A stretch of DNA of 64,000 bases from Oryzobacter telluris (lineage in GTDB: Bacteria; Actinomycetota; Actinomycetes; Actinomycetales; Dermatophilaceae). The translations under genes were made by a program, and so were the position numbers. Of this stretch, positions 1-8,686 are shown piece after piece; positions within the stretch are counted from its first letter, which is position 1; each line of letters opens with the position of its first letter. The notes beneath the pieces are model-generated. The model was not told the origin of the DNA. It did not search any database and saw only the letters and a program-made list of their open reading frames with translations. Location: contig NZ_CP170723.1 in assembly GCF_043099285.1 (NCBI RefSeq), positions 2,976,001 through 3,040,000 on the forward strand, in the 5' to 3' direction.

Positions 1-1
1 C

Positions 2-34
2 GAGATGGTCGCCAAGCCCGCCTTCTACGCCTGA
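2..34 (+). CDS. C-terminal tail of a gene cut by the window edge
   Basis: An open frame enters from the left edge and ends ...KPAFYA-stop at 32-34, 12 bases before the next start. The close spacing and the ribosome-binding site between the two genes suggest co-transcription with the isomerase gene that follows. Ten residues are too few to assign a family. From context, a sugar-catabolic enzyme such as an oxidoreductase or kinase is likely, but this is only inference. Confidence 0.6.
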   Translation, partial: EMVAKPAFYA

Positions 35-46
35 GGAGGACCCGAG

Positions 47-940
47 ATGAAGATCGCCCAGGACCCCACCCCGTTCCACCACTCCCACTCCCTGCTGGAC
101 TTCCCCGCGGTGGTGGCCGACCTGGGGTACGAGTGGATCCAGCTGACCCCGCACAAGGACCTCGTCCCCTTCTTCGGCCATCCCCGCGCCGACGACGCCC
201 TGGTCCGCGCCCTGGGCAAGGCCTGCGCCGACGCCGGTGTCGGGATCGCCTCACTGCTGCCGGTGCAGCGCTGGTCCGGCCCCGACGAGTGGGCCCGCCA
301 GGCCGCCGTGCGCAACCTCAAGCGCACGATCCAGATCGCCGTCGACCTCGACGTGCGCGTCATCGGCACCGAGTTCTCCGGCCGCCCCGAACGCGCCGAG
401 GAGTCCGAGGCCGCGTTCTTCCGCTCGATGGAGGAGCTCCTGCCGATCCTCGAACGTGAGGGCATCGACCTGCTCATCGACCCGCACCCCGACGACTTCG
501 TCGAGGACGGGCTCGAGGCCGTGCGGATCCTGCGCGGCCTCAACAGCCCGAACGTCGGGATGGTGTTCGTGGCCTGCCACAGCTTCCACATGGGCCACCC
601 GATGCGCGAGGTCATGCGCGCCGGCAAGGACCTCATCCGCCTGGTCCACGTCGCCGACACCATGGACCACCACGCCTCGCACGGCCTGCGCTACATCTCC
701 AACCCCCCGGGGAACGCCGCGCGCGTCCACCAGCACCTGCGCATCGGCGCCGGCGACGTGGACTGGGACGACTTCTTCGGCGGCCTGGCCGAGATCGGCT
801 TCCTCGACCGCCCCGACACCGTCATGTGCAACAGCGTCTTCGCCGAGGACGAGAACGGCCCCGACATGGCCCGCTACCAGCTGCACACCATGACCGAGCA
901 CGTGTCGAGGCACCGAACCGATGCCGGGGTCCGGGGGTAG
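47..940 (+). CDS. Sugar phosphate isomerase/epimerase (xylose-isomerase-like TIM barrel)
   Basis: This 297-residue protein resembles the AP endonuclease 2/xylose-isomerase-like TIM-barrel family, which isomerises or epimerises sugars, keto-sugars or inositol derivatives using a divalent metal. Visible landmarks are an acidic strand end (GTEFSGRP, about residues 107-114), DPHPDDF (about 147-153), a CHSFHMGHP stretch (about 178-186) and the late HVADTMDHHASHG segment, all positions where this fold places metal or substrate ligands. The ATG follows GAGGAGGA at good spacing. It lies between a truncated upstream gene and a LacI-type regulator gene, which fits a small sugar or polyol catabolic operon. 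The exact substrate cannot be read from sequence. Confidence 0.8.
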   Translation: MKIAQDPTPFHHSHSLLDFPAVVADLGYEWIQLTPHKDLVPFFGHPRADDALVRALGKACADAGVGIASLLPVQRWSGPDEWARQAAVRNLKRTIQIAVDLDVRVIGTEFSGRPERAEESEAAFFRSMEELLPILEREGIDLLIDPHPDDFVEDGLEAVRILRGLNSPNVGMVFVACHSFHMGHPMREVMRAGKDLIRLVHVADTMDHHASHGLRYISNPPGNAARVHQHLRIGAGDVDWDDFFGGLAEIGFLDRPDTVMCNSVFAEDENGPDMARYQLHTMTEHVSRHRTDAGVRG

Positions 941-973
941 GTTTCCCACGACACCCAGGACGAAGGACTCCCC

Positions 974-1984
974 ATGCCGACGCGATCCGGTCGACCACCG
1001 ACCATCCGCGATGTCGCGGTGCACGCCGGGGTCTCCAAGTCGCTCGTCTCCCTCGTCATCAACGACTCCCCCCTCGTCCGGCCCGCCAAGCGCGAGGCCG
1101 TCGAGGCGGCGATCCGCGAGCTCGGCTACCGCCCCAACTCCGCGGCCCGTCGCCTCGGCGGCACGGCGCTGCGCACGGTGGGGGTGCTGGTCCACGACAT
1201 GCGCCAGCCCTTCCACGCCGACATGGTCGAGGCCCTCAACGCCGGCTTCCACGCGCGCGACATGACGATGCTGCTCGGCGACGCCCAGCTCGACCGGCGG
1301 GCCGACGAAAGGGTCGTCAACGCGTTCATGAACATGCGCGTCGACGGGCTCGTCCTCGTCGGGTCGATGGTCTCGACCGAGGGGGTCCTCGAGGCGGTCG
1401 ACCGCCTCCCCTCGGTCGTCGTCGCGAACCTCGACCTCATCAGGCCGCGGGTCGACGCGTCGGTCCAGGACGACGTCGAGGGCGCACGGCTCGCGACCGA
1501 GCACCTCATCGGCCTCGGGCACCGGCGCATCGCCCACCTGTCAGGGACCTACGGGGTGTCTATCGGCATCCGCCGCGACACCTACGTCGAGACGATGCGC
1601 GGCGCGGGCCTCGAGCCCGAGGTGGTCGTCGACGACCTCACCACCGACGGCGCCTTCCGGGTCGCCACCCGGCTGCTGGGGCGCCCCGACCGGCCGACCG
1701 CGATCTTCTGCGCCGCCGACGCGGTGGCGCTCGGAGCGCTGCGCGCCGCCGCCGACCTCGGCCTGACGGTGCCCGGCGACGTCTCGGTCCTGGGGTTCGA
1801 CAACACGAGCCTGAGCAGGGCACCGGGCATCGAGCTGAGCACGGTCGACATCGGGCTGCCCGAGATGGCGCAGGCGGCCATCGAGCTGCTCTGCGACCGC
1901 ATCGCCGACCGCGACAGGCGCCGTCGGATCCGCCGGACGGCGGCCACCGTGGTGCCCCGTCGCACCACGGCGCCTCCGGCCTGA
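974..1984 (+). CDS. LacI-family transcriptional regulator
   Basis: 336 residues. The N-terminal helix-turn-helix (about residues 10-55) begins TIRDVAVHAGVSKSLVSLVI, with the minor-groove hinge region NSAARRLGG near residue 60. A periplasmic-binding-protein-like sensor domain follows to the C-terminus, with typical strands such as VLVHDMRQPF, VDGLVLVG and SVLGFDN. Length is normal for the family. The start is 33 bases after the isomerase gene, with AAGGA upstream, so it is probably the local repressor of the preceding sugar operon, acting as a dimer that releases DNA when it binds the pathway sugar. The ligand is unknown. Confidence 0.92.
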   Translation: MPTRSGRPPTIRDVAVHAGVSKSLVSLVINDSPLVRPAKREAVEAAIRELGYRPNSAARRLGGTALRTVGVLVHDMRQPFHADMVEALNAGFHARDMTMLLGDAQLDRRADERVVNAFMNMRVDGLVLVGSMVSTEGVLEAVDRLPSVVVANLDLIRPRVDASVQDDVEGARLATEHLIGLGHRRIAHLSGTYGVSIGIRRDTYVETMRGAGLEPEVVVDDLTTDGAFRVATRLLGRPDRPTAIFCAADAVALGALRAAADLGLTVPGDVSVLGFDNTSLSRAPGIELSTVDIGLPEMAQAAIELLCDRIADRDRRRRIRRTAATVVPRRTTAPPA

Positions 1985-2002
1985 CGGCGTCCGCGGGGTC
2001 GG

Positions 2003-3262
2003 CTACCCCCGCACGCCGAGGGTCGTCTGCTCGTCGCTGACCCACATCCCGAGCAGTCCGCCGAAGTGGGCCTCGAAGCGCTCCCACTCGTGCGGCGGGT
2101 AGGTCTGCTGGATCGTGGACTGCAGCAGGCTGCGGAAGTCCGGGCCGGAGATCCACTCGAGCACCATCTCGTCGAGGTCGGGCAGCGCCGACTCGCAGAA
2201 GGCGCGGTAGCGCTCGGTCTCGAAGTAGTCGTCGGCCAGTGTCTGGTACTCGGTCAGGCGCCCCTGGTAGTCCAGGACCTCGTCGTCGGCGACGGTGAAC
2301 CAGGGACCCGTGTCGACCTGGGTGCGCGGCTTGCGCCCCGTGACGACGCAGAACGCGGTCCACCGCAGCAGGGCCTTCATCGCCCAGGGGAAGTAGTAGT
2401 GCAGGGAGGTGACCGCGACGTCCGGGCACGCGTTCGCGTAGTCGATGGGGTACACGACCCCGTCCTTGACGAGCATCTCGCAGGAGTTGAACTCCCAGCG
2501 GAAGAAGGCGTTCACGGTCTGCGAGATGGTCACGACCTCGCGGCCGACCTCCTCGGACAGGAAGCCGTGGGCGACGGCGTAGCGGTTGTGCATCGGCTCG
2601 TCCGGCTGGAACTTCATCACCATCGTCTCGGGGCCGATGGTGAGCGAGCGGGCGAAGTGCTCGAAGTCGGGCACCGACGCCTGCAGGTGCATGAGCATCT
2701 CGCCGGAGTCGTCGTAGGAGCGGTGCAGGTCGGCCCGGTCGGTGACCTGCGAGACCCCGCGCCAGCCGCCACCGTCGAACGGCTTCATGTACAGGGGGTA
2801 GCCCAGGCTGTCGGCGATGGTGTCGAGGTCGAAGTTCCGGTTGTACTTGGCCGACGTGTACGCCCAGCGGGCGTTGTCGACGGGGTTCTTGTACGGCACG
2901 AGGACGGTCTCGGGGACCTTCATCCCGAGCCGCATCAGCGCGCAGTAGGCCGAGTGCTTCTCCATCGACTGGAACGTGAACGGGCTGTTGAGCAGGTACA
3001 CGTCGTCCATGAGGGCGATCTTCTTCAGCCACTCGCGCGGGTGGTAGTACCAGTGCGCGAGGCGGTCGATGACGAGCTCCTGGCGCGGCTTGTCACGCAG
3101 GTTGAACGGCTCGATGCTCAACCGCTCGGTGGTGAGCGTGTGGCTGGTGCCGTCCGGGGCACGCAGCACCCCGACCTTGCGGGCCATGGCCTCGAACGCG
3201 GTCGGCCAGTCCTCCTCGGCGCCGAGCAGCAGTCCGACGAGGTGGTCGGTCGTGGGGGCCAT
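2003..3262 (-). CDS. ATP-grasp enzyme of unknown substrate
   Basis: 419 residues. The central part has ATP-grasp hallmarks: a nucleotide-binding lysine in YPLYMKPFDGGGWRGV (about residue 185 onward) and a metal-binding acidic/Asn cluster in EFNSCEMLVKDGVVYPIDYA (about 277-296). Proteins of this fold join a carboxylate to an amine or thiol through an acylphosphate. No biotin, glutathione or D-Ala ligase signature is recognisable, so the substrate is open. It is the last gene of a tight minus-strand run: two alpha/beta-hydrolases lie upstream at 17-base and roughly 50-base spacing, and a YbbN-like gene heads the run. A ligase paired with two hydrolases suggests synthesis and trimming of an ester or peptide conjugate; that is inference. 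Confidence 0.72.
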   Translation of the reverse strand: MAPTTDHLVGLLLGAEEDWPTAFEAMARKVGVLRAPDGTSHTLTTERLSIEPFNLRDKPRQELVIDRLAHWYYHPREWLKKIALMDDVYLLNSPFTFQSMEKHSAYCALMRLGMKVPETVLVPYKNPVDNARWAYTSAKYNRNFDLDTIADSLGYPLYMKPFDGGGWRGVSQVTDRADLHRSYDDSGEMLMHLQASVPDFEHFARSLTIGPETMVMKFQPDEPMHNRYAVAHGFLSEEVGREVVTISQTVNAFFRWEFNSCEMLVKDGVVYPIDYANACPDVAVTSLHYYFPWAMKALLRWTAFCVVTGRKPRTQVDTGPWFTVADDEVLDYQGRLTEYQTLADDYFETERYRAFCESALPDLDEMVLEWISGPDFRSLLQSTIQQTYPPHEWERFEAHFGGLLGMWVSDEQTTLGVRG

Positions 3263-3279
3263 CAGTGGTTCTCCTCAGG

Positions 3280-4026
3280 TCAGACGAAGCGGGGCAGGTG
3301 GTGCGCGAGCTGGCGCTGCCACCACGGCCAGTCGTGGGCGCTCTCATGGCCCCACACATCCAGCTCGTGGCGAATTCCCTTGCGGGACAGAATCTCTGCG
3401 AAGGAACGGGTGGACGACAACGACCGCGTGGGCGACTCCTCGAACGCCCCCTGCCCGACGACGAGCAGGATGGACGCGCGCGAGCGCACCCAGTCGAGGT
3501 GGTCGCCCTCCATGTTCGGGACGTAGGCGCTGGGGTTGGCGAAGTAGGTGGCGTCGCCGAGCTCGCCCCAGCCGTTCCACGTCGTGGGGTCGTAGTTGCC
3601 GCTCAGCCCGATGGCGACGGGCGCGACGTCGGCGCGCTGCAGGGTGAGGTGCACCGCGTGGTACGCCCCGAGGGAGACCCCGACCGTGACGACCTCCTGG
3701 TGACCACCCGTCTCCGCGACGACGTGCGGCAGCACCTGCTCGGAGAGCCAGGCGCCGTAGGCCCCCGCGCGCCGGGCCCGCTCCTCGGTGGGCAGGTCGC
3801 GGTTCGACCACGACCACGCGTCGAGGGAGTCGACGCAGAACAGGCTGACCCGTCCCTCGTCGACGAGCCAGCGCACGGCGTCGAGCATCCCGTTGCCCTC
3901 CGCGTCGTGGGCGCCCCCGGCCTCCGACGGGAACAGCAGGACCGGCCGGCCCCAGGACCCGTGGCGGACGACCTCGAGGGTGGCGTCGAGCCCCGGGACG
4001 GGGAGTCTGACGCTGCGGGTCTCCAT
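3280..4026 (-). CDS. Alpha/beta-hydrolase, esterase family
   Basis: 248 residues from the ATG at 4026, which is preceded by an AGGGTGGGG stretch. An upstream in-frame TTG at 4062 would add 12 residues but seems less likely. The nucleophile elbow is VGVSLGAYHA (serine about residue 130) and the late HDWPWWQ segment carries the likely catalytic histidine. The protein looks like the D-esterase/tributyrin-esterase branch and has no signal peptide, so it is probably cytoplasmic. It sits between a second hydrolase and the ATP-grasp gene in the same operon. Substrate unknown. Confidence 0.75.
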   Translation of the reverse strand: METRSVRLPVPGLDATLEVVRHGSWGRPVLLFPSEAGGAHDAEGNGMLDAVRWLVDEGRVSLFCVDSLDAWSWSNRDLPTEERARRAGAYGAWLSEQVLPHVVAETGGHQEVVTVGVSLGAYHAVHLTLQRADVAPVAIGLSGNYDPTTWNGWGELGDATYFANPSAYVPNMEGDHLDWVRSRASILLVVGQGAFEESPTRSLSSTRSFAEILSRKGIRHELDVWGHESAHDWPWWQRQLAHHLPRFV

Positions 4027-4075
4027 GCGCCCCACCCTGCCGTCCGGCACCTCCCCCCGCAACCACGGGGGTCGC

Positions 4076-5107
4076 TCACCAGAGCCGCTGGAGCACCTCG
4101 GTGAGCCCGGGGTCGAGGGCGTCGCGCCACGCGGTGTAGCTGTGCAGGTCCGGGACCTCGCGCAGGGTCACCTCGTGGCCCGCCCGGCGCAGTGCCGTGG
4201 CCATGTCGCGGTTGTTGGCGAGGTTCTCCTCGAGCGTGCCGCACGTCATCCCGACGACGAGGGGGTGCTCGGCCTCGCGCATGTCGAGGACGGACTGCAC
4301 GTGGCGCGAGATGCGGCCGAAGTACGGGTACCCGCTCTCCGAGTCGTCGTGGCGGACCTGGAAGAACGAGCCGGACTGGGAGAACACCCCACCGACCCGG
4401 GGTGCCGCGAGGAGCCCGAGGAGCACGGCCGTCAGCCCGCCCAGGCTCGCCCCGACGACGACGACCGGCCCGGTGACCGCGTACCGGTCGCCGAGCCGGT
4501 CCAGGCCCGCGTCGCCGACGGTGCGCAGGTAGGCCGGCGAGCCCGAGTACCAGGCGTCGCGCAGCACCGGGTGCGCCAGCGCGACCCGGTGGGGCGGCAC
4601 CGCCCCGGCCGCGACGAGCGCCCCGCTGTAGGTCGTGATGCCGGCCAGGGCGTCGTACTCGGGGCCGTCGTGGACGAGGAGGAGCGGCGCCGGCTCGTCG
4701 TCGGCGAGCGACTCCGGGGTCCACACCGTCATCGGGACGTCGTCGGCGGTCTCCCCCGCGACGCCGAGCTCGTCGGTGCGCCCCTCGACGACCGGCGCCG
4801 AGAGCCACCAGGGCTCGGCGTAGCCGGGCAGCTCGAGGACCGAGCGGTCACCGAACGCGGTCGGTACCCGCAGGGGGTTGGCCGGGTCGAGCACCGTCTC
4901 GGTGTGCTCGCCGCGCGTCACGGTGAAGCGGTACTCGACCCGCTGCAGCGGCGGGTGCGGGAGGTAGAGGTGCCACCCGTCGCCGTCGCGCTGGAGCGCC
5001 CGCGGTCCGGGCACGGCGCGGTCGCAGTCGAGGGAGACGGCGGTGACGCTCGGGTCGTCCGGGTCGAACCGGAAACGGACGAGGCCGTCGAGGACGGTGG
5101 TGGTCAC
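4076..5107 (-). CDS. Enterochelin-esterase-like alpha/beta-hydrolase
   Basis: 343 residues from a GTG four bases after the ybbN-like stop. The first roughly 115 residues form a beta-rich domain (VRFRFDPDDPSVTAVSLDC, then LYLPHPPLQRVEYRFTV) like the N-terminal domain of enterochelin (Fes-type) esterases. A catalytic alpha/beta-hydrolase domain follows with the elbow VVVGASLGGLTAV and a late DLHSYTAWRDAL carrying the probable catalytic histidine. Family members hydrolyse ester bonds in siderophores or small conjugates. No siderophore synthesis or uptake genes are seen nearby, and the partner ATP-grasp gene hints at another substrate. Confidence 0.77.
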   Translation of the reverse strand: MTTTVLDGLVRFRFDPDDPSVTAVSLDCDRAVPGPRALQRDGDGWHLYLPHPPLQRVEYRFTVTRGEHTETVLDPANPLRVPTAFGDRSVLELPGYAEPWWLSAPVVEGRTDELGVAGETADDVPMTVWTPESLADDEPAPLLLVHDGPEYDALAGITTYSGALVAAGAVPPHRVALAHPVLRDAWYSGSPAYLRTVGDAGLDRLGDRYAVTGPVVVVGASLGGLTAVLLGLLAAPRVGGVFSQSGSFFQVRHDDSESGYPYFGRISRHVQSVLDMREAEHPLVVGMTCGTLEENLANNRDMATALRRAGHEVTLREVPDLHSYTAWRDALDPGLTEVLQRLW

Positions 5108-5111
5108 GCGA

Positions 5112-6101
5112 TCAGAACAGCGCGCTCATCAGCGCGGTGCGGCCCTTGCGCACCCGCTCGTCGTGGTTGCCGACGACGGCGAAGAGGTCGAGGAGGTGGG
5201 TGCGGACCCGGTCGCGGTCCTCGCCCGCCGTGCTGCGGACGAGGTCGAGCAGGCGGGTGAACGCGTCCTCCACGTGGCCGCCGAGGACGTCGAGGTCGGC
5301 GACGGTCACCGCGGCGTCGATGTCGGTGGGGTCGGCGGCCGCAGCGGCACGCGCGGCGTTGACGTCGACCGACCCGGCACGCTCGAGCAGGCGGACCTGG
5401 GCCAGGCCCAGCTCGGCGTCGTGGTCCTTGGGGTTCTCGGCGAGCGCCTGCTCGTAGGCGGCCACCGCGGCGGCGTAGTCGCCGGCCTCGATGGCGTCGT
5501 AGGCCGCCTGGTGCAGCGGCGGCAGCTCGTCGTCCTCGGGGGCGCCGGGAACCGGGGTGAGCTCGACGCGGCCGGTGATGCCGTTCTGCACCGCCGCCTG
5601 GAGCAGCTGGTCGAGGACGGCGCGCACCTCCGACTCGGGCTGCATCCCCGGGAACAGCGGGACCGGCTGGCCCTGGAGCAGCCCGAAGGTGGCCGGCACC
5701 GTGGGCTGGCCGAAGGCCTGGACGAGGAGCGGCTGGAAGGCCTGGAGCAGCTCGGGCTCGGCCGACAGGTCGGCGACGAGGACGAGCACCCGGCCCTCGA
5801 GGGAGGCCGCGACCCGGGTGACCGTGTCGACGAGCTCGAGGGTCTGCGGGTGCGCCGAGGACCAGAGCACGAGGACGCCCGGCACCTGGAGGGTGCGGTT
5901 GAGCGAGGACTGGAGGTTCGTGGCGTCGACCTGGACGACGAGACCCTCGGGGACGGCCGGGCGACCGCCGTCGGCAGGGGCAGCAGGCGCCTCCGGGGCG
6001 CCCGAGGCGCCGGCTCCGGCGGGCGCCGCGCTCGGCAGGCCGCTGACGGACGACAGGTCGACGGCACCGCGGGTGCCCGCGGGCTGGGGGGTCTCGCTCA
6101 T
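5112..6101 (-). CDS. YbbN/CnoX-type thioredoxin-fold plus TPR protein
   Basis: 329 residues. After a Pro/Ala/Gly-rich N-terminus (to about 50) comes a thioredoxin-like domain (about 55-165) in which the CxxC site is replaced by SAHPQT, so it should have no disulfide redox activity. The C-terminal half is TPR-like (YDAIEAGDYAAAVAAYEQAL and later helices). This architecture matches YbbN co-chaperones, which hold unfolded clients for GroEL or DnaK, and actinobacterial members commonly lack the cysteines. It is the first gene of the run that continues into the two hydrolases and the ATP-grasp gene (4-base gap to the next). A CAGAAT hexamer 7 nt before the ATG may be a -10 box of a leaderless mRNA. 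Confidence 0.82.
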   Translation of the reverse strand: MSETPQPAGTRGAVDLSSVSGLPSAAPAGAGASGAPEAPAAPADGGRPAVPEGLVVQVDATNLQSSLNRTLQVPGVLVLWSSAHPQTLELVDTVTRVAASLEGRVLVLVADLSAEPELLQAFQPLLVQAFGQPTVPATFGLLQGQPVPLFPGMQPESEVRAVLDQLLQAAVQNGITGRVELTPVPGAPEDDELPPLHQAAYDAIEAGDYAAAVAAYEQALAENPKDHDAELGLAQVRLLERAGSVDVNAARAAAAADPTDIDAAVTVADLDVLGGHVEDAFTRLLDLVRSTAGEDRDRVRTHLLDLFAVVGNHDERVRKGRTALMSALF

Positions 6102-6176
6102 GGGCCCGATTCTGTCAAAGGCTGGGGCCGCCGGTGACCAGCGGCCCCGGCGGGACCGTGCGGCCCGCCGGGTGGC

Positions 6177-7220
6177 TCAGCGGGCGCGGCCGGAGACGAG
6201 CAGCTCGCTCGCCCCGATGACCTCGGCGGCGCCGCTCTTCGGCACGACGACGACCACGGCCTCGAGGTTGTTCAGGACGAGCTGCTTGGTGACGGTCTTG
6301 CTCTTCACCAGGTCGGCGTACTCCTTGGGCAGCACGAGGGCCTTGGCGGTCGGCTTGACCGCGATGGTGTCGGTGCGCTTCATCAGGGCGAAGGTCACGG
6401 CGCCACCGTCGGCGAGGCGGAAGGTGAGGGCGTCGTCCATCCGGGGCTCGTGGCTCTGGGTCAGCGTCGCGAGCTTGCCGAGCGTCTTGGCCTGCGCGGC
6501 GGCGGCGCGGCCCAGGCCCTCGGCGAACGGGTCGGTGACGCCGACGGCCGTGGTGTCCTTCGGCTTCGGGTACGCCAGCGCGGCGGCGTAGGCGCCGACC
6601 GCCTTCTCCGGGGAGGTCGGCAGGCCGGCAGCGGCCTTGGCGTCGAGCAGCGGGGCACCCGCCGCCTCCGAGCCGATGGCGGGGAGCTGGGCCCCCGGGA
6701 ACATCGGCACGCTGGCGGCGATCCGGAACGGCTGGTCCGGCTTCTCGGAGAGCAGGACGTGCAGGTACTGGGTGTTGGTGTCGGCGTCGAGCGTGGCCGC
6801 GAGGATGGCGCGCGGCCAGTCACGACCCTGCGACTGGGCGACGAGCGTGGGCGCGGGCGTCGTGGCCAGTGCGGCGGCCTCGGGGGCCTTGGGCGCCGGG
6901 GCGGCGGCCTCCTCCAGCGCTAGCGCGAGGGCGTCGCCGGTGAACACCTTCTCGAGGGCGGCCTGCTTCGCGGCGGCCTCGCCCTCGACCGGCGCGTCGG
7001 CCTGGGCGAGCAGCCGGGTGGCGATGGCGGTGGCGCCGTCGGTGTCGAGCGGCGCGGTGGCCGTCTTCTCGGTGGGGGCGGCGCGCAGGCCGACGAGGGC
7101 CTCGGCGCTCCCGCAGCCGGCGAGGCCGATGGCGGCGGCGACGGCACCGGCGGTCAGCGCGGCGGCGCGGGCGCGATTGGAGCGGGGGGTGCGGTGGGGA
7201 CGGGGTCCGGGGGTGGTCAT
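6177..7220 (-). CDS. Secreted lipoprotein of unknown function
   Basis: 347 residues from the ATG at 7220, which overlaps the stop of the upstream membrane-protein gene (ATGA). A short basic n-region, a hydrophobic Ala-rich core and the lipobox IGLAGC (cysteine about residue 31) show export and lipid anchoring. The mature part is Ala-rich with a mixed alpha/beta pattern and no recognised catalytic motif. Translational coupling to the two-TM protein upstream suggests the two work together at the membrane. A much longer open frame upstream is GC-driven and not needed. Confidence 0.7.
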   Translation of the reverse strand: MTTPGPRPHRTPRSNRARAAALTAGAVAAAIGLAGCGSAEALVGLRAAPTEKTATAPLDTDGATAIATRLLAQADAPVEGEAAAKQAALEKVFTGDALALALEEAAAPAPKAPEAAALATTPAPTLVAQSQGRDWPRAILAATLDADTNTQYLHVLLSEKPDQPFRIAASVPMFPGAQLPAIGSEAAGAPLLDAKAAAGLPTSPEKAVGAYAAALAYPKPKDTTAVGVTDPFAEGLGRAAAAQAKTLGKLATLTQSHEPRMDDALTFRLADGGAVTFALMKRTDTIAVKPTAKALVLPKEYADLVKSKTVTKQLVLNNLEAVVVVVPKSGAAEVIGASELLVSGRAR

Positions 7221-7939
7221 CGGGCGGCCTCCTCGGGGTCGGCGGGATCGGTCAGGTGGTAGGGGGTGCGCGTCATCGGCGTCATCGGCGGCAGCGCGTC
7301 GGGCGCCTCGGGGACGGGCGGGACGTCCGGTCCGGCGGCCGCGGGCTGGCGGCGGCGGGGCCACGCCAGGAGCACGCCCACGACGAGCACGAAGAGCCCG
7401 ACGAGGGCGGCGACGACGGACTCGACGAACCACGCCTTGTCGGTGACGCTGAAGGTCAGCGAGCGCAGCGGGCCACCGTCACCGGTGACGACGAGGGTCT
7501 CGGGGGCCTCGTCCTGCTCGACGGTGAGCGTGACCGGCCCCTCCGCCGCGTCCTGCTGGCGCCACAGGTCGGCGACGCCCAGGGCGTCGGAGGGAGCACC
7601 AGACCCGCTCGCGCGGGTCGTGAGCAGCCAGTCGCGCACGTCCACCCCGGTCACCTCGGTGCGGCGGGAGTCGCCGAGCACGGCGGTCGCGTCGGAGGGG
7701 TTGGCCAGGGCCATCCACACGTTGCCACTGGCCGGGGTGGCCGTGACGACCACGTCGGCGTCGACCCGGTTGAGCACCTGGGGTGGGATGACGACGGGGT
7801 CGGCCGTCGTCGGGCGCACGACGAACTCGGCGGTGCCTGAGCTGCCGAGCTGCGTCGCGAACCAGACGCCGACGACGGTGAGCGCGAGGCCGCCGAGGGC
7901 CAGGAGCGCACCGACGAGGCGCTTGACGACAGAGACCAT
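7217..7939 (-). CDS. Membrane protein with two transmembrane helices
   Basis: 240 residues from the ATG at 7939, preceded by GAGGAAC at good spacing; longer in-frame starts lack a ribosome-binding site. There is one TM helix near the N-terminus (VGALLALGGLALTVVGVWFA), an extracytoplasmic domain of about 140 residues rich in Thr/Val strands, a second TM helix (VVAALVGLFVLVVGVLLAW) and a Pro-rich cytoplasmic tail. No known family was recognised. It overlaps the lipoprotein gene by four bases, so both are likely made together. Confidence 0.68.
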   Translation of the reverse strand: MVSVVKRLVGALLALGGLALTVVGVWFATQLGSSGTAEFVVRPTTADPVVIPPQVLNRVDADVVVTATPASGNVWMALANPSDATAVLGDSRRTEVTGVDVRDWLLTTRASGSGAPSDALGVADLWRQQDAAEGPVTLTVEQDEAPETLVVTGDGGPLRSLTFSVTDKAWFVESVVAALVGLFVLVVGVLLAWPRRRQPAAAGPDVPPVPEAPDALPPMTPMTRTPYHLTDPADPEEAAR

Positions 7940-8088
7940 GGGGGTGTTCCTCGAGGGTTCCGGGGCGTCCCGGACGCGGATCTGCGAACGGGGCTGCCTT
8001 CCACCATGACAAACGCCGCAGCCGTGCGACAAATCCCGTGACCACGGATCGTGACCCAGGCCACGTGGGCCCTTCCCTCAGGTGGGGC

Positions 8089-8604
8089 TCAGGCGTCGAA
8101 GTCGCGGGCTCCCACGCGCACCGTGCGCAACAGGGAGAACAGGGCCTCGTGCTGCTCGGCGTCGAGCATCGACAGGCCGAAGTCGGCGCCCTCGAGGTCG
8201 GCCGTCACCGCCTCCATCGCCTCCCGGCCCGCGTCGGTGATGACGGCGAACGCGCTGCGCCGGTCGGCGGGGTTGGGCACCCGCTCGACGAACCCCTGGG
8301 CCACGAGGCGCTGCACGATGTTCGTGGCGCTCGTGGGGTGCACCATGAGCCGCTCGCCGATCCGCGACATCGACAGGCGTCCCTCGCGGCTGAACGCCAG
8401 CAGGACCAGGGCCTCGTACCGGGCGAAGCTGAGCCCGTGGCGCCCCGCGATGGCGTCGAACTGGCCGAGCAGCAGCTGCTGAACCCGCATGATCGAGGTG
8501 GCGCTCGCCATCGAGACGGCGCGCGAGTCCTGCCCCCACCGGGCCCGCCACAGCTGCGCGGCCCGGGCGATCGGGTCGAAGGGCAGGCGCACGGGCTGGC
8601 TCAC
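8089..8604 (-). CDS. MarR-family transcriptional regulator
   Basis: 171 residues from GTG 8604. A winged helix is clear: LSMSRIGERLMVHPTSATNIVQRL (recognition helix region), then the wing VERVPNPADRRSAFAVIT. Flanking helices should form the dimer interface. Members repress or activate stress, efflux or catabolic genes and respond to small phenolic or oxidant ligands. The gene is divergent from the HAD/GH65 operon with 120 bases between them. A TAGCGT hexamer 7 nt before the GTG suggests a leaderless mRNA; no Shine-Dalgarno is present. Its target is unknown, though the divergent operon is a natural candidate. Confidence 0.85.
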   Translation of the reverse strand: MSQPVRLPFDPIARAAQLWRARWGQDSRAVSMASATSIMRVQQLLLGQFDAIAGRHGLSFARYEALVLLAFSREGRLSMSRIGERLMVHPTSATNIVQRLVAQGFVERVPNPADRRSAFAVITDAGREAMEAVTADLEGADFGLSMLDAEQHEALFSLLRTVRVGARDFDA

Positions 8605-8611
8605 AGCGAGC

Positions 8612-8617
8612 ACGCTA
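8612..8617 (-). promoter_or_regulatory. Probable -10 box of the leaderless MarR gene
   Basis: On the minus strand TAGCGT lies 7 nt before the GTG at 8604 and there is no ribosome-binding site, matching the -10-to-start spacing seen in actinobacterial leaderless genes. No convincing -35 box was found. Confidence 0.45.
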
Positions 8618-8686
8618 GCCGAGCGCGCGGTCCGCTCCACGGACCGACCGCAGGACAACCGCTCGGCGCGCGACCCGCGAGGCGCG

